A DNA stretch of 64,000 nt from JAYYZW01 sp965217605 (GTDB lineage Bacteria; Pseudomonadota; Gammaproteobacteria; Ga0077536), in assembly GCA_965217605.1 (NCBI GenBank), contig CBDCJB010000016.1:62001-126000 (forward strand). Reading direction: 5' to 3'. How positions within the stretch are numbered: position 1 is the stretch's first letter; every line of letters begins with the position of its first letter. A program made the position numbers and the translations under genes. The notes beneath the pieces are model-generated. The model was not told the DNA's origin. It made no database searches and saw only the letters and a program-made list of their open reading frames with translations. This document shows, piece by piece, positions 25,942 through 35,114 of this stretch.

Positions 25942-27153
25942 TCAACGTTTGGACAGGGCTTCGAACGGATCGAGCATCGCGGCACGCCGCGCAGGTAACA
26001 CGCCGAATACGAGTCCCGCGCTGACGGCGACGAGCAGCGATATGGCGATCGCCCACATCGGTGTCTGCACGGGAAATGTGGGATACAGCATGGCGACGAT
26101 CTCGGCGCCGAGCAGGCCGAGGACCAACCCCGCGGCTGCGCCCAATCCCGCCAGCATCACGGCTTCGAACAAAAACAGCCTGCGGATATCCGCAGTTTGC
26201 GCACCGATCGCTTTCATCAATCCGATCTCGGCGCGTCGTTGGGTCACCGACACCAGCATCACGTTCATGATCAAAATGCCGGCGACCACGAGACTGATGG
26301 CCGAGATCCCCGCGACCCCATAGGTCAGCGTGGTCAGGATCCGTTCGAGCGTATCGAGGACGGAGTCCTGGTTGATGACGGTGACGTCGTCCTCGCCTTC
26401 ATGCCGCGATGCGATGATCGCGTGGATCGCGTCCACAGCCGCCTGCAGTTCATCAGCCGAGCGCGCTTCGACAAGCACGCGGAACAGAGACGCCCGGTTG
26501 AACAACGCCTGAGCGGAGGCGACCGGGATGATGACCAGGTCGTCGAAATCAACGCCAACCGAAACACCCGAGTCCGCGAGGACGCCGATCACCCGGAAAC
26601 GCCGATCGCCAATTCGTACCCATCGACCGTAGGCCGCGCGCGTGCCGAACAATTCCTGCCGGATCTTGTAACCGAGCACACAGACCGGTGCGCCGCGTGC
26701 CGGATCCATGCGCGGCAGGAAACGGCCTTGACCGATGTCGAGCCGGCGCACCGCAGCCATGTCTGCCGTTGATCCGAGCACGGTCACTTCACGTTCGAGA
26801 CCGTCGGCGGTCGACACCGGGGCATTGCCCACCATGACGGGTGCGATCGCCTTGATCGCGGCGTGGTTGCCCAACGCCAATGCATCGTCAACAGTGAGAT
26901 CGCGCGGCGTCTCACCCATGACGGGAGGCGGACCACCGACGGTTTCACTGCGCCCCGGCAACACGACCAGCAGATTCGTGCCGAGCGATTCGAATTGTCC
27001 CGTAACAAAACGGCGCGCGCCTTCGCCGAGTGCGGTCAACATCAACACGGACGTCACGCCGATGGCGGTGGCGAGCGCAATCAATGCCGTGCGGCGCAGA
27101 TTGGTCGTCAAGGCGCCCGCGGCCAGGTTACCGGTATCGCTCAGACGCATCAC
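25942..27153 (-). CDS. ABC transporter permease, MacB/FtsX type (1)
   Basis: 403 residues with the same topology as the next gene: an N-terminal helix (TALIALATAIGVTSVLMLTA), a periplasmic core, and three C-terminal helices with TQRRAEIGLMKAIGA. Two non-identical permeases in one operon suggest a heterodimeric exporter. The start overlaps the ATPase stop by 4 bp. Confidence 0.88.
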   Translation of the reverse strand: MMRLSDTGNLAAGALTTNLRRTALIALATAIGVTSVLMLTALGEGARRFVTGQFESLGTNLLVVLPGRSETVGGPPPVMGETPRDLTVDDALALGNHAAIKAIAPVMVGNAPVSTADGLEREVTVLGSTADMAAVRRLDIGQGRFLPRMDPARGAPVCVLGYKIRQELFGTRAAYGRWVRIGDRRFRVIGVLADSGVSVGVDFDDLVIIPVASAQALFNRASLFRVLVEARSADELQAAVDAIHAIIASRHEGEDDVTVINQDSVLDTLERILTTLTYGVAGISAISLVVAGILIMNVMLVSVTQRRAEIGLMKAIGAQTADIRRLFLFEAVMLAGLGAAAGLVLGLLGAEIVAMLYPTFPVQTPMWAIAISLLVAVSAGLVFGVLPARRAAMLDPFEALSKR

Positions 27154-27842
27154 CCGCGCGCCTCCGCGTCGCGTTTATCGCGCTCGATGCGACCGTCCAC
27201 AATGCCGATCCGACGCTGCGCGCGCCGGCCGAGATCGGGATCGTGCGTGACGACGATCAGACTCATGCCATGCTCTACGTGCAAGCGCTCCAGCAATTCC
27301 ACGACCTGGATACCCGCGGCGGTATCGAGATTGCCCGTCGGTTCATCCGCCAGCAACAAGTTCGGCCGGGTGACGGTGGCGCGCGCGATCGCGACGCGTT
27401 GCCGCTGACCGCCCGACAGCTCGGCGGGCCGGTGGTGGGCGCGATCGCACAGATCCATCGCGGCCACGGCCTGCTCGACGCGTTTCGCGCGCTCAGCCGG
27501 CGCGATGCCAGCGAGCGTCAACGGTAACTCGATATTTTGCGCCGCGGTCAGGCGCGGGATCAGATGAAAAAACTGGAAGATGAATCCGATCGAAGCCCGG
27601 CGTATGGCGGCGAGCTCGTCATCCGTAAGCCCGACGACATCCTTACCCTCGAAGTGATACGCACCTTCGGTAGGGCGATCGAGCAGCGCGATCAAGTTCA
27701 GCAGCGTCGACTTACCCGAGCCCGACGGCCCCATAATGGACATGTATTCACCAGGACCCACCTCCAGATCAACGCCGTGAACGGCATGGACGTGGCTGTC
27801 GCCCAGAACGAAGGTTTTCGTGATCCCGCGGAGTTCGATCAC
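27150..27842 (-). CDS. ABC transporter ATP-binding protein, MacB/LolD type
   Basis: 230 residues. Walker A GPSGSGKST, Q-loop FIFQFFHLIP, signature LSGGQRQR, Walker B LLLADEPTGNLD, H-loop VVTHDP. It powers the two permeases. I chose the GTG at 27842, 4 bp after the adaptor stop; the frame is open further upstream but only overlaps the adaptor gene. Confidence 0.92.
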   Translation of the reverse strand: MIELRGITKTFVLGDSHVHAVHGVDLEVGPGEYMSIMGPSGSGKSTLLNLIALLDRPTEGAYHFEGKDVVGLTDDELAAIRRASIGFIFQFFHLIPRLTAAQNIELPLTLAGIAPAERAKRVEQAVAAMDLCDRAHHRPAELSGGQRQRVAIARATVTRPNLLLADEPTGNLDTAAGIQVVELLERLHVEHGMSLIVVTHDPDLGRRAQRRIGIVDGRIERDKRDAEARG

Positions 27843-27846
27843 CGCG

Positions 27847-28989
27847 CTAGTCCGCTGCGTCCTCCGGCTTTGCCAAAGCACCTGCCGAAACCCCCGCGCG
27901 ACCGGTCGAGATGACCACCCGTTCACCGAGCTCGATCCCGCTCTGCACCTCGGTAAATTCCCAATTTGAGAGTCCCGCGGTGAATGTACGCGCCTCGAGC
28001 AACTCCGACACGGGATTGAAGACCAGCACTTTGTGCTGATCGAGCACGGCTTCGGTCGGGATCCGTAACACGTCATCGCGTGCCTCGATCAAGACCTCGA
28101 TGTCCGCGCTATAGCCGGGCAATAACTGATCGGTGGCCTCGGGACCCGTGAATTCGACTTCCACCTCGACGGTACGTGCCTGCTTTTCCCGATCGAGCAC
28201 GTAAGGCGCGATACGGCGTACGCGCGTACTACAGCGTTTGTCGGGGAACGCGTCCAGCGACACGCACGCCGACATGCCGGTGTCGATCTGCGGCGCGTCC
28301 ACTTCATCGATCGGAGCCGATACGTAAATGCACGCCGGATCGATGAGGTCGATCGCCGGCAAAGTTGCGATCCCCGGCGGCGATGGCGTCAGGTATTCAC
28401 CGAGTTTAGCGTCGACTTCGGCGATGACGCCGTCGAACGGCGCACGCAAGACCGTGCGCTCGAGCGCTTCGTGAGCCACTTTGATGCGCGCGGCACTGAC
28501 CTGGCGCGACGCTTGCGCGGCTTCACAGGCTGCTTGGCGGGACTCAGCCACCGTCGCCGCATCGTCGGCGACTTCTTCGGCGATGAGCTTGTTTTTGCGC
28601 AGTTTCGCGACCCGGTCCGATTCGCGTTTGGCGCCCGCGGCCGTAGCGCAAGCTTCTTCCGCTCGCGAGCGGGCGGCAGTCGCTTCGGTTTCGGCCAGGT
28701 ACAGTTCCGCCTTGCGATCCTCGTTCCAGATCTCCAGCAACACATCGCCGCGTGCGACAGCGTCGCCTTCACGCACCATGAGCGCCGCCACCTGTCCCGC
28801 GGCCGCGGGTGACATCTTGGCGCGCCGGCAGGCTTCGACGGTCCCGACCCGCGTATTCGACACGGTCGCGCGTACGGTGCCCCGCTCGACCACGGCCAGG
28901 CGCACCGCAACTGGCTGCTCGCGCGTGAAATACCAGCCGCCTGCCGCAGTGAGCGCGACGAGGACGAGTACCGTCACCGCGTTCTTCAT
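27847..28989 (-). CDS. Periplasmic adaptor (HlyD/MacA-like membrane fusion protein)
   Basis: 380 residues. An N-terminal anchor (VTVLVLVALTAAGGWYFT), a lipoyl-like half (AAGQVAALMVREGDAVARGD), a long alpha-helical coiled hairpin rich in Ala/Glu/Arg (about 95-165), the second lipoyl half (LRAPFDGVIAEV), then beta-barrel domains. First gene of a four-gene exporter operon. It would link the inner-membrane permeases to an outer-membrane channel; no TolC homologue is encoded nearby. Confidence 0.9.
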   Translation of the reverse strand: MKNAVTVLVLVALTAAGGWYFTREQPVAVRLAVVERGTVRATVSNTRVGTVEACRRAKMSPAAAGQVAALMVREGDAVARGDVLLEIWNEDRKAELYLAETEATAARSRAEEACATAAGAKRESDRVAKLRKNKLIAEEVADDAATVAESRQAACEAAQASRQVSAARIKVAHEALERTVLRAPFDGVIAEVDAKLGEYLTPSPPGIATLPAIDLIDPACIYVSAPIDEVDAPQIDTGMSACVSLDAFPDKRCSTRVRRIAPYVLDREKQARTVEVEVEFTGPEATDQLLPGYSADIEVLIEARDDVLRIPTEAVLDQHKVLVFNPVSELLEARTFTAGLSNWEFTEVQSGIELGERVVISTGRAGVSAGALAKPEDAAD

Positions 28990-29006
28990 GAGTCTCTTAG
29001 CTCGCT

Positions 29007-29075
29007 ATTCGCCCGCAAACAGGCTCCCGCAGGTACTATAACCACTCTTGTAGGCGCCCGCTTGCGGGCGAACGG
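29007..29075. repeat. REP pair between divergent genes
   Basis: Two REP-like units in inverted orientation: TTCGCCCGCAAACAGGCTCC near 29008 and GTAGGCGCCCGCTTGCGGGC near 29050. They fill most of the gap between the exporter operon start and the next gene. Confidence 0.7.
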
Positions 29076-29086
29076 GAAACGTTACG

Positions 29087-29548
29087 GTGTCATTCGCGAT
29101 CGCCATCGCCCTCCATCTGTTGTCCGCCATCATCTGGATAGGCGGCATGTTTTTCGCTTACGTCTGCTTGCGGCCCAGCTTGCCCGAGGTACTCGAACCG
29201 CCGCAGGCCGCACGCGTGTTGAACGCCAGCCTGGGCCGGTTTTTCAGGTGGGTGTGGGTTGCGGCGATCGTCTTGTTGCTTACCGGGTTCTACATGGCGT
29301 TTAAGCGCTACGGCTTTGGCATCTGGCCGGGGTGGCTCTATACGATGACGGGTGTCGGGATCATCATGATGCTGCTGTTTGGCCATATTTATTTCGCGCC
29401 CTATCGGCGCTTGAAACGGAGCTTGAAAGCGGGCGAGCCGGCGGCGACAGGCAAGGCGATCGCACAGATTCGTTCCATCGTTGCCATTAATCTCTGTCTC
29501 GGCGTCATCGTCGCGCTGGCCGCGAGCGCCGGGCGCTATTGGATCTGA
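29087..29548 (+). CDS. CopD-like four-helix membrane protein
   Basis: 153 residues with four predicted membrane helices. The first carries LHLLSAIIWIGGMFFAY and the third is near MTGVGIIMMLLFGHIYF. Histidines lie in or near helices 1 and 3, as in CopD/YphA-type putative haem or copper proteins. The start is a GTG. Its function is unknown. Confidence 0.7.
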   Translation: MSFAIAIALHLLSAIIWIGGMFFAYVCLRPSLPEVLEPPQAARVLNASLGRFFRWVWVAAIVLLLTGFYMAFKRYGFGIWPGWLYTMTGVGIIMMLLFGHIYFAPYRRLKRSLKAGEPAATGKAIAQIRSIVAINLCLGVIVALAASAGRYWI

Positions 29549-29552
29549 GCGC

Positions 29553-30395
29553 ATGGCGGCAGTCTCGCAGACACGGACCGTCGAGCGACTCGTCGCGGGT
29601 CAGGCGACGAGTGACGGAGCAGGCGTGCGTCTGTTCCGCGTGATCGGCGGCGCGGAACTACCCGAGCTCGATCCCTTCTTGCTGCTCGACGAATTTCTAT
29701 CCGACGATCCGAACGACTACATCGCCGGATTTCCCGATCATCCGCACCGCGGCTTTGAGACGGTGACCTACATGCTCGCAGGTCGGATGCGCCACGGCGA
29801 CAATCAGGGCAACAGCGGCCTGCTCGAAGCGGGCAGCGTGCAGTGGATGACCGCCGGGCGCGGTATCGTGCATTCCGAAATGCCCGAACAGGAAGACGGC
29901 CTCATGTGGGGCTTTCAGCTGTGGGTCAATCTGCCCGCACAGGCGAAGATGACGGCGCCACGCTATCAGGACATTCCACCGGCGGCGATACCCGAGGTCC
30001 CGACGCCCGACGGTTCACGGGTGCGGGTGATCGCCGGCGCCTATGATGACGTCCGTGGACCCGTAGGCGGCGTCGACGCAGAGCCTTTGTATCTCGATGT
30101 GGCGCTCGGCGCCGGGCGGTCCATCGACCTACCCGTGCCATCCGAGCACAACGCATTCTTATATTGCTTCGAGGGCGATATTACAGTCGGCGACACCGCG
30201 GTGGGTACGCGCCGGCTCGCGGTTTTGAGCGCAGGTGAGCGCGTGAGCGTGGAAGCCGGTTCGGAGCGCGCGCGCTTTCTCGTCGTGGCGGGTCGTCCCT
30301 TCGGAGAACCGATCGCGCGTTACGGTCCGTTCGTCATGAATACGCGCGAAGAGATCATGCAGGCGATCGCTGATCTGCAAAGCGGACGTTTTTGA
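29553..30395 (+). CDS. Pirin family protein
   Basis: 280 residues, a double cupin. The metal site is in the N-terminal half: PDHPHRGFETVTYML and MTAGRGIVHSEMP (three histidines and a glutamate). Bacterial pirins are regulators or quercetinase-like oxygenases. Its start is 2 bp after the previous stop, so the two are likely co-expressed. Confidence 0.93.
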   Translation: MAAVSQTRTVERLVAGQATSDGAGVRLFRVIGGAELPELDPFLLLDEFLSDDPNDYIAGFPDHPHRGFETVTYMLAGRMRHGDNQGNSGLLEAGSVQWMTAGRGIVHSEMPEQEDGLMWGFQLWVNLPAQAKMTAPRYQDIPPAAIPEVPTPDGSRVRVIAGAYDDVRGPVGGVDAEPLYLDVALGAGRSIDLPVPSEHNAFLYCFEGDITVGDTAVGTRRLAVLSAGERVSVEAGSERARFLVVAGRPFGEPIARYGPFVMNTREEIMQAIADLQSGRF

Positions 30396-30419
30396 CGATT
30401 CGTCGATCGCATTTCAACG

Positions 30420-31064
30420 TCAGTCGCCCGCAGGCGGATGTTCCGATAGCCAGCGTTCGATCAACGGCGAGATCGCCTCGTACGCTTGATACCCGATCGT
30501 AATCGCGACCAGGCCTTCCTCTTCCACGCCAACGACCAGGGTCGGAAAGCCCTCCACGCCCGTGCTGTGCGAGATGGCAAAATCGTTGCCTGTGGCGAGG
30601 CGTGTTTTCTGATCGTCGAAATGCGTCTCGAATGCGTCGCGGTCGAATCCCTCGGCCACCGCCAGATCACACAGGACCTCGGTATCGGTGACGTCGCGGT
30701 TCTCCGTATAAAACGCCGCGTGGATCGCGCGCAACGTTGAAAATTCCGAGCCGCGTTTGAGCTCACGCGCACAAACGACGGCACGGCAGGCCGGCTCGGT
30801 GTCGTAAGCGAAGTCCGTGCGTTCGAAAAAACTGAAGTCGAACGGTTGTCCGCTCATCTGCTGCACATGATCCCAGTGCTCGCGGATCGAAGCCTTGGTG
30901 CTTTCATCTATGGATTCCGTCGTCCCGGGACTCAATCCTCCCATCACGAGGTTCAGATCGAAACGATCGCCGAATTCGGCGCGTACGCGCTCGATCGCGG
31001 GCGCGAATCCCCAGCACCAGGAGCACATGGGATCGGCAAAATAAAGCATGAGCGGTTTATACAT
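30420..31064 (-). CDS. DsbA-family / FrnE-like thioredoxin-fold protein
   Basis: 214 residues without a signal peptide. The active site CSWC sits in YFADPMCSWCWGFAP, with the cis-proline at GVEGFPTLVV. The helical insertion is typical of the FrnE/2-hydroxychromene isomerase branch. A cytoplasmic redox or isomerase role is likely; the partner is unknown. Confidence 0.85.
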   Translation of the reverse strand: MYKPLMLYFADPMCSWCWGFAPAIERVRAEFGDRFDLNLVMGGLSPGTTESIDESTKASIREHWDHVQQMSGQPFDFSFFERTDFAYDTEPACRAVVCARELKRGSEFSTLRAIHAAFYTENRDVTDTEVLCDLAVAEGFDRDAFETHFDDQKTRLATGNDFAISHSTGVEGFPTLVVGVEEEGLVAITIGYQAYEAISPLIERWLSEHPPAGD

Positions 31065-31121
31065 ATCAAATACGCCTAAAGCTGCCGTCCATGGCGGTAC
31101 GTTCCCGCCTTCGTTTTACTC

Positions 31122-31137
31122 CGGGACAGCACACTAG
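31122..31137. repeat. Single end of the 165-bp element
   Basis: CGGGACAGCACACTAG matches the right end of the 165-bp family (closest to copy 3). No left end is present upstream. It lies 9 bp from the stop of the gene at 31147-32097. Confidence 0.7.
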
Positions 31138-31146
31138 CGGATTCCT

Positions 31147-32097
31147 CTATTTCGGGCTCGCCCAGCTAAACCAGAACGCCTTCTTGTCACTGCGCGTATG
31201 CGTTTTGTCACCCGCCGCGCGGATCGACACTTCCGTATCGGATGACGCGTAGCGGGGAATCAGGCTGCGCGTTTGGGTAATGACCTCGGTTACGCTCATC
31301 GAACGCGCCGAGACGAATTCCGCTGGGTCAATTGGCTCGCCTTGATCCGTCATGCTCTCGGCCACGTCCTGCAGCATACCCGTGAGGAGTTGCAGCACTT
31401 CCGGACCTTCCACCACCGTCGTCATGCGCAGGCGCACGCAACAGGGGTAGGATTCCGCGGCGCCGAGATGCTCGATCAAGATTTGCTGGGACAACTTCTC
31501 GTTCATGACGGTAACCGGCACGCTGCCTTTCAAGGTCTGACCGGGCTCCAACTCGAGGCCGTTCCAGGCGCCCACCCAGACGTTCCACATCTCCCCCGAT
31601 TTCTGCTGCATCAACGCCTGCACCTTCGGCGATTGAAAATAGTTGAGTAAGCCCGTGCGGGACGCCTCATCCATCTCGTCCGGCAGCGCCGCCAGCAGGC
31701 GGTGCATCATCGATTCCAAGCCGATTGTGCCGAGATACGCACCTTTGTTAGACAAGCGCATCGTCGGCAATGTAGAGGTCAAAGAAGCGAGCGGGCCGAG
31801 TTGTGCAACCACGCGTGGATCGGTCGCGTCTCGGCCATTGAGTGTAAGAAACTTGAAATCGTGAAATTCGAGCGCGATTTCTTCGGCGTTGCGCTGAGAC
31901 ATACGCACTGAATACGTCGCGGTACTCTCGTTCCCCTTCTTGTGCATCTTAGCCTTGACGACCGCGCTCACCGGCACCGGCCAGCCAAAGCGGAACGCGT
32001 CCGCGCTTACTGCAAACGGATAAACGAGGATCACCACGATTAGACAAGCCTGCGGCATCATGACGTATTGCATAACCCCCAGTTTTTCCAGAGCCAT
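31147..32097 (-). CDS. Exported protein of unknown function
   Basis: 316 residues. A hydrophobic N-terminal signal (CLIVVILVYPFAVSADA, about 18-34) precedes a beta-rich mature part, and a Cys pair occurs in ESYPCCVRLRM. No family could be recognised. Its ATG overlaps the greB-like stop (TGATG on the minus strand), so translation is probably coupled to greB. A shorter start within the first 15 codons is possible. Confidence 0.7.
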   Translation of the reverse strand: MALEKLGVMQYVMMPQACLIVVILVYPFAVSADAFRFGWPVPVSAVVKAKMHKKGNESTATYSVRMSQRNAEEIALEFHDFKFLTLNGRDATDPRVVAQLGPLASLTSTLPTMRLSNKGAYLGTIGLESMMHRLLAALPDEMDEASRTGLLNYFQSPKVQALMQQKSGEMWNVWVGAWNGLELEPGQTLKGSVPVTVMNEKLSQQILIEHLGAAESYPCCVRLRMTTVVEGPEVLQLLTGMLQDVAESMTDQGEPIDPAEFVSARSMSVTEVITQTRSLIPRYASSDTEVSIRAAGDKTHTRSDKKAFWFSWASPK

Positions 32098-32597
32098 CAG
32101 ACGTCCGAATAATTGATGTCGACGATGATATAGCGATCGAGCGTGTCGCCCATCTTGACCTCGACCGTATCGTCCAGCGCGCGGCCCATCAATGCCCGCG
32201 CTACGGGCGAGTCGACGCTGATTTCGCCCACATCAGGACGCGTTTCATCGCTTCCGACGATGCGATAGACGCGGGTCGTGCCATCGTCGGCTTCGAGTTC
32301 GACTGCGGCGCCGAAAAACACGCGCGTGCGTTCCGCCGGCGCCTCGTCAACGACCTTTAACTTGGGCATGCGACGTTGCAGATAGCCGACGCGGCGATCG
32401 ATTTCGCGCAGTTCTTTCTTACGATAAACGTATTCCGCATTCTCGGAGCGATCACCTTCGGCGGCCGCCGCCGCGAGGTGCTTGACGACGGACTGGCGTC
32501 GTTCCCACAACGACTTTGCTTCGCTTTCGAGCGCGCGGTAACCGGCCGCGGTGATATAGGGTGCGGCAGGTTTACCCGGTGGTCGCCAACGGCCCAT
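32097..32597 (-). CDS. greB: Transcription elongation factor GreB-like
   Basis: 166 residues. The N-terminal coiled coil includes the acidic-tip region AEGDRSENAEYVYRKKEL, in which D and E act at the RNA polymerase active site; the C-terminal FKBP-like domain ends in the family pattern. It rescues backtracked RNA polymerase. I chose the ATG at 32597 (MGRWRPPGKP); in-frame sequence upstream is only read-through of the adjacent 165-bp repeat. Confidence 0.9.
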   Translation of the reverse strand: MGRWRPPGKPAAPYITAAGYRALESEAKSLWERRQSVVKHLAAAAAEGDRSENAEYVYRKKELREIDRRVGYLQRRMPKLKVVDEAPAERTRVFFGAAVELEADDGTTRVYRIVGSDETRPDVGEISVDSPVARALMGRALDDTVEVKMGDTLDRYIIVDINYSDV

Positions 32598-32605
32598 GGT
32601 CGTGC

Positions 32606-32770
32606 CTAGGGTCCTGTCCCGTGAAAAAGTTTCGTAAGTCGCGACGGATTTTTCGTCGGTGGCAAGGCGCGACGACGCCGTGTAGCGGGCTCTACACAAG
32701 GAGGAGCAACGCCGCCAGCGGCGAAAAAAGCCAGCGAATTATGGAAGTTTTTCACGGGACAGGACACTAG
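32606..32770. repeat. 165-bp palindromic element, copy 4
   Basis: Full copy with ends CTAGGGTCCTGTCCCG and CGGGACAGGACACTAG. It fills the gap between an MFS gene stop, whose TAG lies inside the element's terminal CTAG, and the greB ATG 8 bp away. Without the element the two genes would have normal operon spacing. Confidence 0.93.
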
Positions 32771-33921
32771 GTCAGTCGGATCCGTCGCTGAAACCACAAT
32801 CCCAACGCCGCGATGCCGATGCTCGCGGCAATGAACGCGGTGCTATAGCCTGGCCCATCGATGGTCATACCGAATAGTGTGACACCGATACCCTGTCCGA
32901 TGAATAACATGAACACCCAAAGGGAAACCGCCGTACCGCGGGCGCCGGGCGACAACTCGGTCGCGATCGTCTGCATGGTGTTGTGAAAGGTGTAGAAACC
33001 CCAGCCGGCACATAAAAATACCGGTACGCACATCCACCAGGCGGGGACGATCGTGAGCAATAGATAACACCCTGCCAGCGTCATCGTGCCCGCGACGATC
33101 ATGCCGCGTTCACCGAGAAGCCGCACGATGTGGAAAACCGCGGCGCTGTAGATGACACCGCCGACACCATAGGCCGCGAGGACAAAACCGATGACTAGAT
33201 AGCTCAAGCCGTGCTCGTGCCGCAAAAACGCACCGAAGTAGGCCAAAACGCCGTAGATAATGACGCCCTCGATGGTCGTCGCGATGATCACGTCCCGCGT
33301 TCGCCGGATGCGAAAGACGTCGATGTAGGTCCCTACAATGTCCGCGAAGCGATGGGCATGTTCAATACGCTTCGCCGGTTGCCGACCGGCGATCAAGAAA
33401 AGCAGAACCGCGACCCCCGCCGACAGGAGGCCAAAGAAAACGAAGACTTCACGCCAATCAAAGAACTCGGCCCAGATACCGCCGCAACACACACCGGCGA
33501 TCTGGCCAAGGATGAGGCCGTTGATGTAGCGGCCCATGACCGGCTGCCGATCGGAATAGGGCACTTCATCGGCGATGTAGGCCATAGACAGCGGTACGGT
33601 GGCGGCCATCGTCATCCCGGTCATAAACCGCAGCATCACCAGGCTCTCCAGTGAGTCCACGAAGCCCGTGGCAACGGAGAAAACTGTCGATATCCCGAGG
33701 GTCAGCGCAATGATATTAAGCTTGCCGACGCGGTCGCCCATAGGTCCAAAAACGATCTGCATGGCGCCATAAGAAATCGCGAATGCGGTGACGATTACGC
33801 CGGCGGTTCCGACGCTTTTTTCGAACTCATCCGCGATCAGTGGTAACAGCGGGCCCGTGACGGTAAACATTACCGAGACGATAAATCCCGCCGTGCTCAG
33901 CAAAAGCAGGGTTGATTTCAA
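32767..33921 (-). CDS. MFS transporter
   Basis: 384 residues with about 12 membrane helices. The MFS loop 2-3 pattern is GPMGDRVGKLNIIAL and the cytoplasmic mid-loop is basic. It resembles the drug/aromatic-compound exporter branch, but no substrate can be assigned. The TAG stop is shared with repeat copy 4. Confidence 0.88.
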   Translation of the reverse strand: MKSTLLLLSTAGFIVSVMFTVTGPLLPLIADEFEKSVGTAGVIVTAFAISYGAMQIVFGPMGDRVGKLNIIALTLGISTVFSVATGFVDSLESLVMLRFMTGMTMAATVPLSMAYIADEVPYSDRQPVMGRYINGLILGQIAGVCCGGIWAEFFDWREVFVFFGLLSAGVAVLLFLIAGRQPAKRIEHAHRFADIVGTYIDVFRIRRTRDVIIATTIEGVIIYGVLAYFGAFLRHEHGLSYLVIGFVLAAYGVGGVIYSAAVFHIVRLLGERGMIVAGTMTLAGCYLLLTIVPAWWMCVPVFLCAGWGFYTFHNTMQTIATELSPGARGTAVSLWVFMLFIGQGIGVTLFGMTIDGPGYSTAFIAASIGIAALGLWFQRRIRLT

Positions 33922-34218
33922 GAGATGGAGACTTAATTCAGGGTAGCGGCGAGGTTTGGCAGTGGAATATCGGATTAACGCGGTGCGGAGGCGCCGACGT
34001 TAACGGTTATCGACCGGGGTGTCCACGTCGATGGCGTTCATGTTTGTAGCGAGCGGACGAAAACTGAACCAATCACTTGCGAAACGGAACGCAACCGTTG
34101 ATGTTCGTTAACATTCCCTTGTGAAGGAATAACGCATTTTCAGCGCCGATCAACTAAAATCTCGTACCGGATAGATAGATCGACAAGGGCGAAAGCGAAG
34201 CAGTAGCGACGGCCGGCC
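33922..34218. other. Intergenic region
   Basis: About 300 bp between divergent genes. I see no gene. GTTAAC-type short palindromes occur (CGTTAACGGTTATCG near 33999 and GTTCGTTAACATTCC near 34105). Promoters for both flanking genes are expected here. Confidence 0.45.
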
Positions 34219-34335
34219 ATGAAGAAATCGGGGATGGATTGATTATTCGAAATCGGATTCGAGCGCGCCGGTTTCTGGGAATTAATCGACGACGATCCGC
34301 ATATCGAGCTCGATCGGTACGGTAACGCTGCGAAT

Positions 34336-35037
34336 GTGTTGTACGCCTTCGTATCGCAACTCGAACTGCTTTACATCGGACGCTCCGGCCGTTCATTGCG
34401 GATGCGGATGGACGGCTACGAAAACGGCGGGCCGCCCCGCTCCATGCGCGCGCGTAATCGGGAGCGCATCGCGGCCATGCTGATGATCGATCAACCGGTC
34501 GAACTCTACGTGATGCCCGATCCCGGCAATCTGCATTACGGTTCGTTCCGAGTAAATCTGGCTGCGGGTTTACAGCACTCTCTGATCGAATCGCTCTCGC
34601 CACCGTGGAATTCGGTCGCAACCGCGGGCCGCGCGGCGGCAAAACCCAAGCGCGCGCGGAAGTCCAGACGGAGCCGCCGCGATTTCGAAGACAGCGACGG
34701 GCAGACCTATACCGATCTCACCGTCGATCGGCCGAGCTACCGGTTTCTCGTCGGCTACATGTATATGGACAAGGGATTTTTCAACGTGCCAATGCGCTAT
34801 TCACGCATGTTTGGCGACGACCGGGAACGGATCAAGATCCTTTGCGGTTCTGATAAGGAGACGATCTATGGGCATATCGATCGGTCGACCAACACTAACG
34901 CAACGCCGCGGGTGATCGGCGGCACGTCGCTCAAATCGTGGTTCGAAGAAAACGCCGGGATCAATCATCCGGTCGATATCGATATTCTGGCGCCGAACGC
35001 GGTGTGGATCAGAAATCCGGGCACGCGAGATATGTGA
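34336..35037 (+). CDS. GIY-YIG-like domain protein, 5' end uncertain
   Basis: At least 233 residues. The start of the supported frame (LYAFVSQLELLYIGRSGRSL) resembles a GIY-YIG nuclease core (YAF...LYIGRS, then R). A basic linker follows (about 92-107) and a C-terminal domain of unknown type. Coding similarity continues upstream of the GTG at 34336 (FERAGFWELIDDD, ELDRYGNAANV), back to TGA at 34240-34242. Just beyond, in the same frame, ATG GAT precedes that TGA, so the native start was probably 34234 or 34219, with codon 3 (or 8) changed to a stop. Confidence 0.6.
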   Translation: MLYAFVSQLELLYIGRSGRSLRMRMDGYENGGPPRSMRARNRERIAAMLMIDQPVELYVMPDPGNLHYGSFRVNLAAGLQHSLIESLSPPWNSVATAGRAAAKPKRARKSRRSRRDFEDSDGQTYTDLTVDRPSYRFLVGYMYMDKGFFNVPMRYSRMFGDDRERIKILCGSDKETIYGHIDRSTNTNATPRVIGGTSLKSWFEENAGINHPVDIDILAPNAVWIRNPGTRDM

Positions 35038-35114
35038 AAGCCGTGTTCGGTCGCGAACGTACGACTTCAGGTGATTGGTTGAGACAAACGGAATAAACTG
35101 GGCCTCTGGCGGTC

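Noticed and set aside
24740..28989. Naming the exporter macA/macB
   Set aside because: In MacB the ATPase and permease are fused; here they are separate with two permeases, so only a family-level call was made.
14201..34345. Recoded stop codons (TAG or TGA read as an amino acid genome-wide)
   Set aside because: Many intact genes here end with TGA or TAG in the expected place (korB, paaD, gltX neighbours, ccmI), so neither codon is generally sense.
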